From Bacteroidota bacterium (GTDB taxonomy: Bacteria > Bacteroidota > Bacteroidia > Chitinophagales > JADIYW01), in contig CAUJCO010000007.1 of NCBI GenBank assembly GCA_963169645.1, positions 98,737-162,736 of the forward strand: 64,000 nt of DNA, written 5' to 3'. Under the pieces are notes generated by a model. That model did no database searches. It was not told where the DNA came from and saw only the letters and a program-made list of their open reading frames with translations. This document shows positions 7,461 through 16,061 of this stretch, piece by piece (the stretch's first letter is position 1; every line of letters begins with the position of its first letter). The translations under genes were made by a program, and so were the position numbers.

Positions 7461-8213
7461 TTACAAGCGCACAGAAATTCCTTCTTTTTTTAAATATGAT
7501 TTTAAATCCGGAATTGGAATTTCGCCAAAATGAAAAACACTTGCAGCTAAAGCAGCATCGGCATTGGCTATATTAAAAACATCTGCAAAATGCTGTTTTG
7601 TTCCTGCACCACCGCTGGCAATAACCGGAATATGCAAATGTGCGGAACACCAATGCGTGATGTCTAATGCAAACCCGTTTTTAGTACCATCGTTATTCAT
7701 CGAAGTTAATAAAATTTCTCCGGCACCGCGTTCTTGAATTTCTTTTGCCCAATTTTTCGTGGAAAGCGGAGTTGCTTCTCTTCCACCTTTTACATATACT
7801 TTCCAATCATCTTCTAATTTAGTATCAATTGCAACTACAATGCATTGCGAACCAAATTGCTTGCTCAGCTCATCAATTAAATTAGGATTTTTTACGGCGG
7901 ATGAATTGACAGAAATTTTATCGGCACCTGCATTTAGCAACACATCTACATCTTGAATTGTTGAGATGCCTCCACCAACTGTGAAAGGAATATTGATAGC
8001 TGCTGCTACATTTCTCACTAAATCTACTAATGTTTTACGCGCTTCCACTGTTGCAGTGATATCTAAAAAAACCAACTCATCTGCACCTTGGACAACGTAT
8101 TGTTTTGCCAATTCAACCGGATCGCCCGCACTGCGTAAATCCACGAAGTTGATACCTTTTACGGTTTCTCCGTTTTTGATATCTAAGCATGGTATGATAC
8201 GTTTGGTTAACAA
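7461..8213 (-). CDS. hisF: Imidazole glycerol phosphate synthase, cyclase subunit HisF
   Basis: A (beta/alpha)8 barrel that forms IGP and AICAR from PRFAR using ammonia from HisH. I start it at TTG 8213: this gives [12 protein letters not shown] with the catalytic aspartates exactly at the canonical Asp11 and Asp130 (VAIDTK), and a 250-residue protein of normal length. The longer frame to 8318 adds 35 residues without homology and would overlap hisA by 79 bp. Phosphate-binding loops are FTVGGGIS (77-84) and ASGGAG near the C-terminal end. It follows hisA after 26 bp. There is no Shine-Dalgarno sequence at the TTG. Confidence 0.95.
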   Translation of the reverse strand: MLTKRIIPCLDIKNGETVKGINFVDLRSAGDPVELAKQYVVQGADELVFLDITATVEARKTLVDLVRNVAAAINIPFTVGGGISTIQDVDVLLNAGADKISVNSSAVKNPNLIDELSKQFGSQCIVVAIDTKLEDDWKVYVKGGREATPLSTKNWAKEIQERGAGEILLTSMNNDGTKNGFALDITHWCSAHLHIPVIASGGAGTKQHFADVFNIANADAALAASVFHFGEIPIPDLKSYLKKEGISVRL

Positions 8214-8239
8214 GGATGATATATTGTAATGAATAAATT

Positions 8240-8959
8240 TTATGATAAAAAAGATTGTAAATCTTTCAACGAAAGCTTGTTTTCGTATAATGCTTTCCCA
8301 ACAATAGCTGCATAACAACCCATTTGTTGTAACGCCGCTAAATCAGCTATAGAAGTAACACCACCTGATGCAATTAATTTTATTTCTTCGTATTCTTTGA
8401 TAATTTTATCGTACAATTCAAACGAAGGACCTTGCAACATTCCATCTTTAGAAATATCGGTACATAGTACATAATCGATGCCTTCTTCGAAATAAAAATC
8501 TAAAAACGAAAAAATATCCTGTGTGCTATTTTCTTGCCAACCACTCACTGCAATTTTTTCGTTCATGACATCGGCACCTAAGATGAGTTTTTCTTCTCCA
8601 AATTCCCAAATCCAATCCACAAATTCTTTTTTGTTTTTAGCAGCTAAACTACCTACTGCAATTTGATTAGCACCGCAATTAAAAGCTTGTTTTGCTGCTT
8701 CTTTCGATTTTATTCCACCTGAGAAATCAACTTTCAAGTTGGTATTTTGGGTTATTGCCTCCAACACGTTCCAATTCACTACTTTTCCGGATTTAGCACC
8801 ATCTAAATCCACTAAATGTAAATGTGTGATGCCATTTGCTTCAAATTCTTTAGCAACCTCCACCGGATTCTCGTTATATATTTTTTTGGTATCGTAATCA
8901 CCTTTAGTGAGTCGCACACATTTTGCATCAATAATATCTATTGCCGGAATAATTAGCAT
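8240..8959 (-). CDS. hisA: ProFAR isomerase HisA
   Basis: Phosphoribosylformimino-5-aminoimidazole carboxamide ribotide isomerase, a 239-residue (beta/alpha)8 barrel. The N-terminus [17 protein letters not shown] carries the catalytic Asp8; the second acid is in ADVMNEK near 120; phosphate loops are FSGGIKS and ASGGVTS. The frame continues upstream to 8986 but those codons run through the hairpin of the preceding gene's terminator, so ATG 8959 is the start. Only about 16 bp separate the start from that hairpin. Its transcription must come from read-through or from a promoter overlapping the hairpin (TATTTTTA is 8 bp from the ATG). Confidence 0.94.
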   Translation of the reverse strand: MLIIPAIDIIDAKCVRLTKGDYDTKKIYNENPVEVAKEFEANGITHLHLVDLDGAKSGKVVNWNVLEAITQNTNLKVDFSGGIKSKEAAKQAFNCGANQIAVGSLAAKNKKEFVDWIWEFGEEKLILGADVMNEKIAVSGWQENSTQDIFSFLDFYFEEGIDYVLCTDISKDGMLQGPSFELYDKIIKEYEEIKLIASGGVTSIADLAALQQMGCYAAIVGKALYENKLSLKDLQSFLS

Positions 8960-8974
8960 AGTGTAAAAATAAAA

Positions 8975-8998
8975 AAGCTGCATCATAAAATGCAGCTT
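8975..8998 (-). terminator. Terminator of the M43 protease gene
   Basis: On the minus strand AAGCTGCAT pairs with ATGCAGCTT over a six-base loop and is followed by TTTTTATTTTT. It begins 21 bp after the protease stop and ends just before hisA, so it insulates hisA-hisF-hisIE from the protease. Confidence 0.85.
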
Positions 8999-9018
8999 CT
9001 GTTGTTATATAAACATTT

Positions 9019-11118
9019 TTATTGTATCAAAATACTTTGTGTACTCACACCTTCATCGTCCGTAATGCTGAGGTAGTACATTCCTTTTTCGATATGCTCT
9101 AACGAGATATGTTTATTGTTTAAGCCAATTCGCAAATCTAAATTTTCTTCCAATAAAACTTGTCCATTTATGTTATACAATTTCAGTGTGTAATTTTTTG
9201 CTTGTTTGGATGTAATATTTAAATCAAAATTCCCATTGCTTGGATTAGGAATTATTGCATAAACTATATCCAATTGATGCTGCTTTAATCCGGTTACAAC
9301 GCTATTATATACATTGATATTATCTACATAAACATTATTGCCATACGCACCATTATTTCTAAAAATAAGTTTAATTTTTTGGTTGATAAATGCCGGTGGA
9401 ATATTGATAGAATCGGTTCTCCATTGTGCTGAAGTAGGCACAAAGTTGTTATTATAATTAGCAGCAGTTGCCAATGTACTACCACCTTTTTTGTAGATTG
9501 ACTGAACGGTATTGGAACAAGCTAATGCTACTAAAACTTCTAGCGTATCTGTAGAAAGATTACTATATCTAGCATACGCAACATCAAATTTTATTTTCGG
9601 ATTAGATGCACCCGTTAAATTGATATAAGGTGAATGAATTTCATCTTTTAGATACGAAGCATCGATGTCATAATTATTATAATACATACATGCATTGGAA
9701 GCACCATACGCACCTACACTGGTTTTTCGTTCCCAATTATGTGTAGAATTAGAAACTAAACTCCAACCTGTTGGTGGAAAAGTGGCATTTTGAAAACCTT
9801 CCGAAAATGGCAACGATTGCCCTGTTGGTGTTGATACTTTGATATAGTTTGTTTTGACTTCAGTATCGTTGCCAATACTATTCGTTGCTTTTAAAGTGAT
9901 GGTATAATTTCCTGCTGTATTAAAAAGTATTTTAGGATTTTTAGAAGCAGATGTAGTACCATTGGTAAATGACCAACCGGAAGCCGGAGTAATTGTCCAT
10001 AGCCAACTTGTTGGTGTATTAGAAGATAAATCAGAAAAAGTAATGGTGGTACTTGGACAAACATCTGTTTTATCTGCACTAAAATTAGCAACCGGAGCTG
10101 AAGGTGTAGAAGTACAAACAGTAGAAGTAACTAAAGCTGCTCGCATGGCATCGGACGTGATGGCATTGTGCATACGAGTTGATTGTCCGGCAGTGAACAT
10201 ATACATACAGGCATCATCTACATAATCCATAAAATTCATAAACATTTCACCATTTGGACTTGTTCCAGCACCACAGCTATTTGCTTGGAATGGGAATGTT
10301 GGACAGCCAAAATTTAATCCACCAGAACCACCATCGTTTCCACCGGCTTGCGGCGGTGTATCACCTACATAATCATTACCACAAGCTTCATCACCACTTA
10401 TATGCGACAAACCTAACCAATGTCCAATTTCATGTGTTGCTGTTCTACCTTTATTGTAGGGAGCAACTGCTGTCCCTGAAGTGCCAAAACATTCATAATT
10501 TATTACAACACCATCTTCTTCTTCATAACCACCCGGAAACGTTGCATATCCTAAGGTTCCACCATCTATTTTCAATACCCAAATATTCAAATATTTAGTA
10601 GGATCCCAATACGTTTGCGGTTTAATAGTATTGTCGATATAGGTGTCTGACCAACCACTGCTTCCTGGATTAGTGAACCCGGCAGTTTGGGCATTTACTC
10701 TATGTATGCCGGTTTCTACTAAGGTATTACCATACGGATCTTTAGAAGCTAAACAAAATGAGATATTGGTATTGGCTTTATATGGCAAAAAAGCAGCCGG
10801 ACAATTAGATGAATTAAAACCGGTTCCGGCAAAATCAGCATTTAAAACAGGTATCTGTGAATTGACTTGTGCTTGTGATATGTTTTCTACGGAATTCCAG
10901 TACACAACATGCACAATAACCGGAATAGTGTATGAGGCTTCAGTACGCTGTGTGGCACTTTGAAGTGCAGCCAATTGCAATTTTTGATTAAATTGTTGAT
11001 ACCAACTTGCAGTAGGTATTTTTGTTGCACATGTTCTATTTTTGGGCAGTTTATCATTAGAAAATACATTCCAATTTGATAAACATACCAAAATAATTAC
11101 AAGATAAAAGTTCTTCAT
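9019..11118 (-). CDS. Secreted M43 (pappalysin-like) zinc metalloprotease with T9SS sorting domain
   Basis: A 699-residue multidomain exported protease. Order: signal peptide (1-20), propeptide region, M43 catalytic domain with zinc motif HEIGHWLGLSH and Met-turn MNFMDYVDD, a PKD-like domain starting near ANFSADKTDVCPSTT, a MAM/jelly-roll-like domain (LPFSEGFQNATFPPTGW to NNVYVDNINVYN), and a type-A T9SS C-terminal domain (IPNPSNGNFDL ... KGMYYLSI). It should be carried across the outer membrane and anchored or released by the T9SS. It sits between hisH and hisA but has its own promoter (11143-11172) and terminator (8975-8998), so it is probably not part of the his pathway. Substrate unknown. 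Confidence 0.92.
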   Translation of the reverse strand: MKNFYLVIILVCLSNWNVFSNDKLPKNRTCATKIPTASWYQQFNQKLQLAALQSATQRTEASYTIPVIVHVVYWNSVENISQAQVNSQIPVLNADFAGTGFNSSNCPAAFLPYKANTNISFCLASKDPYGNTLVETGIHRVNAQTAGFTNPGSSGWSDTYIDNTIKPQTYWDPTKYLNIWVLKIDGGTLGYATFPGGYEEEDGVVINYECFGTSGTAVAPYNKGRTATHEIGHWLGLSHISGDEACGNDYVGDTPPQAGGNDGGSGGLNFGCPTFPFQANSCGAGTSPNGEMFMNFMDYVDDACMYMFTAGQSTRMHNAITSDAMRAALVTSTVCTSTPSAPVANFSADKTDVCPSTTITFSDLSSNTPTSWLWTITPASGWSFTNGTTSASKNPKILFNTAGNYTITLKATNSIGNDTEVKTNYIKVSTPTGQSLPFSEGFQNATFPPTGWSLVSNSTHNWERKTSVGAYGASNACMYYNNYDIDASYLKDEIHSPYINLTGASNPKIKFDVAYARYSNLSTDTLEVLVALACSNTVQSIYKKGGSTLATAANYNNNFVPTSAQWRTDSINIPPAFINQKIKLIFRNNGAYGNNVYVDNINVYNSVVTGLKQHQLDIVYAIIPNPSNGNFDLNITSKQAKNYTLKLYNINGQVLLEENLDLRIGLNNKHISLEHIEKGMYYLSITDDEGVSTQSILIQ

Positions 11119-11142
11119 AGATACTTGTTAATGAAATAAGAT

Positions 11143-11172
11143 ATAAATATACTACATTTTAGCAACACAGCA
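11143..11172 (-). promoter_or_regulatory. Promoter of the M43 protease gene
   Basis: On the minus strand TTG (11172-11170), exactly 19 nt, then TATATTTA (11150-11143), one base off TAnnTTTG. The predicted start is about 20 nt before the ATG at 11118. It lies in the 69-bp gap after hisH. Confidence 0.6.
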
Positions 11173-11187
11173 AGGATTGAGCCAAGA

Positions 11188-11781
11188 CTAACAATGTTTG
11201 ATGAAATTCTCCAATATCAAATTTCCAACATCTGCACTCTTTTCCGGATGGAATTGAACTGCATAAAAATTATCTTTTTGTAAGGCCGCAGAAAATGGAA
11301 TAATATAATCAGTAGTGGCAATTGTATAGTTACTTAATGCACAATAGTAACTATGCACAAAATAAACAAATGCATTTTCAGGAATAGCTTTAAATAAGGG
11401 CGATTTAAGTTGATGAATCTCATTCCATCCCATTTGTGGAATTTTTTCATTAGGATTGTTGGAGTTAAACTTTTTCACTTGTACAGGAAAAATACCTAAA
11501 CAATCTACATTGCCTTCTTCACTGTGCGTACACATCAGTTGCTGCCCCAAGCAAATTCCTAAAACAGGTTGTTTTAAATTTTTAATTACAATATCTAAAT
11601 TTCGCTCTTTTAAATATTGCATCGTAGGTGCAGCATGGCCTACACCCGGAAAAATAACCTTATCTGCTTGTTGAATCGTTAAAATATCATCTGAAATAAT
11701 AGGTTGTATTCCTAAACGTAACAATGCATTTTCTACGCTTTTAGTATTTCCGGCATTATAGTTTATGATTACAATATTCAT
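11188..11781 (-). CDS. hisH: Imidazole glycerol phosphate synthase, glutamine amidotransferase HisH
   Basis: Supplies ammonia to HisF. A 197-residue class I glutamine amidotransferase with nucleophile Cys77 in GICLGQQLM and the His178/Glu180 pair in VQFHPEKS; the oxyanion strand is PGVGHA (45-50). Length is normal. It follows trpA after 39 bp on the same strand, so it looks co-transcribed with trpF-trpB-trpA, and it is separated from hisA and hisF by the M43 protease gene. Confidence 0.95.
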   Translation of the reverse strand: MNIVIINYNAGNTKSVENALLRLGIQPIISDDILTIQQADKVIFPGVGHAAPTMQYLKERNLDIVIKNLKQPVLGICLGQQLMCTHSEEGNVDCLGIFPVQVKKFNSNNPNEKIPQMGWNEIHQLKSPLFKAIPENAFVYFVHSYYCALSNYTIATTDYIIPFSAALQKDNFYAVQFHPEKSADVGNLILENFIKHC

Positions 11782-11820
11782 GTATTATAGATTTCAGATG
11801 TATGGAATGTGAATTCAGCT

Positions 11821-12600
11821 TTATACGGTTTTAATATTTCGAATAAATTGGCTAATATCTTTAGTTAGATTAGATGATTTATCTATTGCATTGATAAATG
11901 CTGTTCCAATAATTGCTCCATTGGCATATTTACATGCTGTTTCAAACGTTGATTTATCTTTTATTCCAAAACCAATTAATGTTGGATTTTTCAAGTTTAA
12001 CGACTTTATATATTGAAAATATCGTTCTTGATTTTCTTGAATATTTGAAGTACCACCTGTAATTGCATTGGATGAAACGACATAAATAAAGGCATCTGTT
12101 AACGCATCTATTTTTCTAATTCTTGCTTCGGAAGTTTGCGGTGTTACCAAAAAAATATTTTGTAATTGGTGTGCTTCAAAAGTAGATTGATACATGGTTT
12201 CATATTCATACATGGGTAAATCCGGAATAATGATACCATCTATGCCACAAGCTTGTGCATCCTTTAAAAAATTGTCGATTCCATATTGATAAACCGGATT
12301 AAAATATCCCATCAACACCAATGGAATATTTATTTGTGAACGAATTGATTTTAGTTGTTCAAATAATGTTTTCAACATCATTCCATTATTAATAGCAATG
12401 GTATTGGAATATTGAATAACGGGCCCGTCGGCAGTTGGATCAGAAAAAGGCATTCCAATTTCAACCATATCTACACCATTATTTTGTAATTCAACTAAGA
12501 TGGGTACGATACTATTTAACTCAGGAAATCCTGCGGTACAAAAAACACTTAAAATATTTTTCTCTTTCTTTTGAAATAGTTCTTTAATTCGATTCGTCAT
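11821..12600 (-). CDS. trpA: Tryptophan synthase alpha subunit
   Basis: Cleaves indole-3-glycerol phosphate to indole and G3P. A 259-residue TIM barrel with catalytic Glu47 (VEIGMPFSDP) and Asp58 (TADGP), matching Glu49/Asp60 of the enteric enzyme, and the phosphate loop GFGI near 213. It lies 27 bp after trpB and channels indole to TrpB in an alpha2beta2 complex. Confidence 0.96.
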   Translation of the reverse strand: MTNRIKELFQKKEKNILSVFCTAGFPELNSIVPILVELQNNGVDMVEIGMPFSDPTADGPVIQYSNTIAINNGMMLKTLFEQLKSIRSQINIPLVLMGYFNPVYQYGIDNFLKDAQACGIDGIIIPDLPMYEYETMYQSTFEAHQLQNIFLVTPQTSEARIRKIDALTDAFIYVVSSNAITGGTSNIQENQERYFQYIKSLNLKNPTLIGFGIKDKSTFETACKYANGAIIGTAFINAIDKSSNLTKDISQFIRNIKTV

Positions 12601-12627
12601 TTTATGTTATTTCAGTACAAGGAAATA

Positions 12628-13830
12628 TTATTGTAATTCTCGGATATAGGTATCTAAATCTTTGTCACCACGACCGGATAGATTCACCACAACTACATCG
12701 GTTGGTTTTGCTCCTATCCTATCTAACACGGCTATTGCATGTGCACTTTCTAAAGCCGGAATAATACCTTCAGTTCGAGCCAACAATTGCACAGCCTGCA
12801 ATGCTTCTGTATCTGTAGCACTCAAAAACGTTGCTCTTTGGGTGTCAAACAAATTAGCATGAATTGGACCAATTCCGGGATAATCTAAACCGGCAGAAAT
12901 AGAATGCGGTTCAATTACTTGACCATCTTCTGTTTGCATAAACAAGGTTTTCGAACTGTGCAACACACCAATTCTTCCGAGTTGAGTGGTAGCAGCACTC
13001 ATACCGGAATGCACACCATGACCTGCGGCTTCGACAGCAACTAACTGAACTGCTTCATTATCTAAAAAATGATAAAAAGCACCGGCGGCATTACTTCCAC
13101 CACCAACACAAGCCACTACATAATTTGGATTTTCGTTGCCTGTTTTTTCTTTTAATTGTTGCTTCATTTCTTCCGAAATGACGCTCTGAAAACGAGCCAC
13201 CATATCCGGGAAAGGATGTGGACCCACAACACTACCGATGATATAATGTGTATCTGTTGGGTTGGCAATCCAATCGCGCATAGCTTCGTTGGTAGCATCT
13301 TTTAAAGTTTTAGAACCCGAAGTAGCCGGACGCACCTCTGCTCCTAACATTTGCATTCGTTTCACGTTGGGTGCTTGTCGCTGAATATCTACTTCACCCA
13401 TATACACTACACAAGGCAAATTCATTAACGCACATACTGTAGCGGTAGCAACGCCATGTTGTCCAGCTCCGGTTTCAGCAATAATACGTGTTTTCCCTAA
13501 TCGTTTTGCCAATAAAATCTGACCTATTGTATTATTTACTTTATGCGCACCTGTATGGCATAAATCTTCTCGTTTAAGGTAAATTTGCGTATTGAATTTT
13601 TCACTCAATCGCTTGGCAAAATAAAGTGGTGTTGGTCTTCCAACATAATCTTTCAACAACGCATGAAATTCATGCTGAAAAGCTTCATCGTAAATGATTT
13701 CCAAATATTTTTGCTGTAATTCTTCAATATTCGGATGTAACATTTCCGGAATGTAAGCACCACCAAACTGGCCATAATAACCCTGTTCGTTTACTTGGTA
13801 TTTAGATTTAAAATTTGTGGATTGAGCCAT
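12628..13830 (-). CDS. trpB: Tryptophan synthase beta subunit
   Basis: PLP enzyme joining indole and serine to tryptophan. The 400-residue protein has the PLP lysine Lys97 in HTGAHKVNN, the phosphate-binding GGGSNAAG, the N-terminal [10 protein letters not shown] that contacts TrpA, and [10 protein letters not shown] at the C-terminus. Length and motifs are those of the TrpB1 type that pairs with TrpA. It lies between trpF and trpA, 58 bp after trpF. Confidence 0.97.
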   Translation of the reverse strand: MAQSTNFKSKYQVNEQGYYGQFGGAYIPEMLHPNIEELQQKYLEIIYDEAFQHEFHALLKDYVGRPTPLYFAKRLSEKFNTQIYLKREDLCHTGAHKVNNTIGQILLAKRLGKTRIIAETGAGQHGVATATVCALMNLPCVVYMGEVDIQRQAPNVKRMQMLGAEVRPATSGSKTLKDATNEAMRDWIANPTDTHYIIGSVVGPHPFPDMVARFQSVISEEMKQQLKEKTGNENPNYVVACVGGGSNAAGAFYHFLDNEAVQLVAVEAAGHGVHSGMSAATTQLGRIGVLHSSKTLFMQTEDGQVIEPHSISAGLDYPGIGPIHANLFDTQRATFLSATDTEALQAVQLLARTEGIIPALESAHAIAVLDRIGAKPTDVVVVNLSGRGDKDLDTYIRELQ

Positions 13831-13888
13831 TATAATTTAATAAAGAAGCAATTTAGTCATTAAATAATTCAATTAAAATGGAAACTTA

Positions 13889-14536
13889 TTATTTCATTGT
13901 TACATTTCTACACAACGATATTAATGCTGAGCATTTTTCAATGTCTTTTAATGCAGGTTCGATTTCTAATTTGCTATTAAAATCTAACGCATGGATTGGA
14001 ATTACTTTTGCTAAATCTTGTATGATTGATATATCTTTTATCTCCAAACCGCCTGACAAAAATATAGGTTTTGACAATGTATATTGATTTAACAGCAACC
14101 AATCAAAATGTGTTCCGGTGCCACCATATTCTTTAGATTTGGTATCAAAAAGAAAAAAAGAACAAGCATCTTCATACGCATCTAAAATTGAAAAATCGAA
14201 ATACGCATCAATGCCAAAAGCTTTTATTACTTGAAAACCGAGCAATTGTAAATCTTCACAAAACTCGGGCGATTCATCGCCGTGTAATTGAATAATTTGT
14301 ATATCGTATTCCGTAGCAACACGAATGATGCTTTGAATGGTTTCATTTACAAAGACACCAACTTTTTGTACTCTTAAATCCGCATTAAAAATAAATTCCG
14401 AGAATTGTTGTTGATGTGCACCTAATACAAATCGTTTTGATTTCGGATAAAAAATAAAACCTAAATAATCCGGATACAAATCTGCAACAGCCTGAATATT
14501 TTCAGGATATTTCATGCCACAGATTTTAATTTTCAT
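13889..14536 (-). CDS. trpF: Phosphoribosylanthranilate isomerase
   Basis: Amadori rearrangement of PRA to CdRP, an early step of tryptophan synthesis. About 215 residues; catalytic Cys6 in KICGMKYP and an Asp in LFDTKSKEYGGTG, with the phosphate loop FLSGGLEI. The open frame extends 19 codons further to a GTG inside the 40-bp palindrome, but homologues begin at MKIKICGMK, so ATG 14536 is chosen. It is the first gene of trpF-trpB-trpA-hisH; trpE, G, D and C are not in the window. Confidence 0.94.
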   Translation of the reverse strand: MKIKICGMKYPENIQAVADLYPDYLGFIFYPKSKRFVLGAHQQQFSEFIFNADLRVQKVGVFVNETIQSIIRVATEYDIQIIQLHGDESPEFCEDLQLLGFQVIKAFGIDAYFDFSILDAYEDACSFFLFDTKSKEYGGTGTHFDWLLLNQYTLSKPIFLSGGLEIKDISIIQDLAKVIPIHALDFNSKLEIEPALKDIEKCSALISLCRNVTMK

Positions 14537-14564
14537 ATCTATAATTTTATCTAAGAAATAAATA

Positions 14565-14604
14565 TTAGATAAATAATGAAACACGTGTTTCACTATTTAT
14601 CTAA
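14565..14604. promoter_or_regulatory. 40-bp palindrome upstream of trpF, plus an extra half-site
   Basis: TTAGATAAATAATGAAACAC is followed directly by its reverse complement with a single mismatch (19 of 20 positions). A third copy of the outer half-site, TTAGATAAA on the minus strand, lies at 14546-14554, ten bases before the trpF ATG. The palindrome starts 26 bp after the upstream gene's stop. There is no T-run after the hairpin, so it is not a standard terminator. It may be an operator for trpF-trpB-trpA-hisH or an RNA switch in which the third half-site competes for the hairpin's 3' arm. Confidence 0.7.
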
Positions 14605-14629
14605 CAAAATTAAAAAATAGCACGAACTA

Positions 14630-15919
14630 TTAATAACGTATACCGTCTTGTCCGGTTTTTAAATATTTTTTCTCTTCTTTCTTTTTCACGATATTAGAAA
14701 GTGCTCTTTTAAAACCGGGTACATCTTTCATCTTTGGATTTTCACCATTATTTTTAAATCTATCAAAAAAGAATTTAGTAGCCATTACAGCAAAAGGAGC
14801 ACATGTATTGTGATCTAACTTATCGCTTAAGTTATTCAGTTTAATATTGGTTACACCTAAAGCACGCATGTTGTTGTATGTAACTTCAGAGTTTTTATAG
14901 TTAACTTCTCTATCACCTTTGCAATAGCACAATTGAACCGGTGCTCTAGGCTTCCAATTAGTTAAATTATTTTCGCGCAATCGTTGTTTGAAAATAAAAT
15001 TGGAATCGCGATTATACATTTGTACAAATGAATCAATTACTACATCTGCCGGAACTTTAGGCATTATTTTATCCAAATCATACAATGTTTTATTATCATT
15101 GTGCGAATAATATTGAGGTAGCAACGTATCAAAAGGTGGTTTGAAAACAGAATAAATATTATTTGTATTTATAACCTTATAGGCTGTTTGATAAGAGACT
15201 AATAAATACGGCAAATAGAATGGACGCGGATACTCTTGGAACATATATTTTTCTTGTTCGCCTGTCATATCATACGCACCACTCATAGGTGATGATGCGG
15301 TAACTTGGAAACGTGGGTCATTGAGTTCTTCTAAATATTTATGAGCAGCAAAAGAGGCATGTCCACCTTGCGAATAGCCGGTTAAGAATAATTGACCATT
15401 GGTTTGCACATTTAGTTTCTTGTTGAGTTCATCTACTGCATACAACATATAAATAAATGACATTGCTTCCGACCATGCATGTTGATAGATATGTTCTTTT
15501 TCGCCTTTTCCGATGCCGTAATAATCGGGATAGCAAGCAGCATATCCATCCGTGGCAAATCCTAAGCAGATACCTTGTTGTGCATCATCATCACTAATAT
15601 CACGATGTTTATGAATTTGAGTACCATGACCAAACATCATAATAGGAACTGATTTCTTTACATTTTTCGGAGCATAATATATACCGGAACACGTTATCCA
15701 AGAACTATCCAACCATTTCGCTTTATAAATAATTTCATAAATATCGACGTCGTTTTTTACATGTAAGATAACTTTAGGAATATGGTGTTTTTTCCATAAA
15801 TCGGAAATGGTTTTCGTCGTATGAGATTTTACTAAGGTATAGCTAACAAGATATTTATCTTCCGCTTTTAAAGTGGTAAAAAACAAAACGCAACAAGCAA
15901 CAAACAGGATTTTTTTCAT
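14630..15919 (-). CDS. Exported alpha/beta hydrolase (secretory-lipase-like)
   Basis: A 429-residue alpha/beta hydrolase with a signal peptide ending TLKAE (cleavage near 19-20). MMFGHGT (94-100) is the oxyanion region, GYSQGGHAS (181-189) the nucleophile elbow with Ser183; the acid is probably in CKGDREVNY and the histidine in KLDHNTCAPF near the C-terminus. The arrangement resembles fungal/bacterial secretory lipases and cephalosporin-esterase-like enzymes. It is periplasmic or secreted; no T9SS domain is present. The substrate is uncertain (esters or small peptides). It lies upstream of trpF on the same strand but is functionally unrelated. Confidence 0.8.
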   Translation of the reverse strand: MKKILFVACCVLFFTTLKAEDKYLVSYTLVKSHTTKTISDLWKKHHIPKVILHVKNDVDIYEIIYKAKWLDSSWITCSGIYYAPKNVKKSVPIMMFGHGTQIHKHRDISDDDAQQGICLGFATDGYAACYPDYYGIGKGEKEHIYQHAWSEAMSFIYMLYAVDELNKKLNVQTNGQLFLTGYSQGGHASFAAHKYLEELNDPRFQVTASSPMSGAYDMTGEQEKYMFQEYPRPFYLPYLLVSYQTAYKVINTNNIYSVFKPPFDTLLPQYYSHNDNKTLYDLDKIMPKVPADVVIDSFVQMYNRDSNFIFKQRLRENNLTNWKPRAPVQLCYCKGDREVNYKNSEVTYNNMRALGVTNIKLNNLSDKLDHNTCAPFAVMATKFFFDRFKNNGENPKMKDVPGFKRALSNIVKKKEEKKYLKTGQDGIRY

Positions 15920-16061
15920 TATTTATAAAATTTCCTTTAAAATATAACTGTTTTTGGTGATATCCTATTTTATCATCTTATTTAAAAGAAATTTAACGGA
16001 TAATCTAAAATCAGAAAATGTATGACCACATATTTGTATATTTAAAGTACAAAACCATAGA

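Noticed and set aside
8214..8318. Upstream extension of hisF
   Set aside because: Adds 35 non-homologous residues and overlaps hisA; the TTG start gives canonical residue numbers.
8960..8986. Upstream start of hisA, or a His leader peptide there
   Set aside because: The codons run through the protease terminator hairpin and contain no His codons.
9891..11069. Open frames opposite or in other frames of the M43 gene
   Set aside because: They read as His/Gln/Leu-rich shadow translations with no family match.
14537..14593. Trp leader peptide before trpF
   Set aside because: The frame has no Trp codons and no terminator follows; it is in frame with trpF itself.
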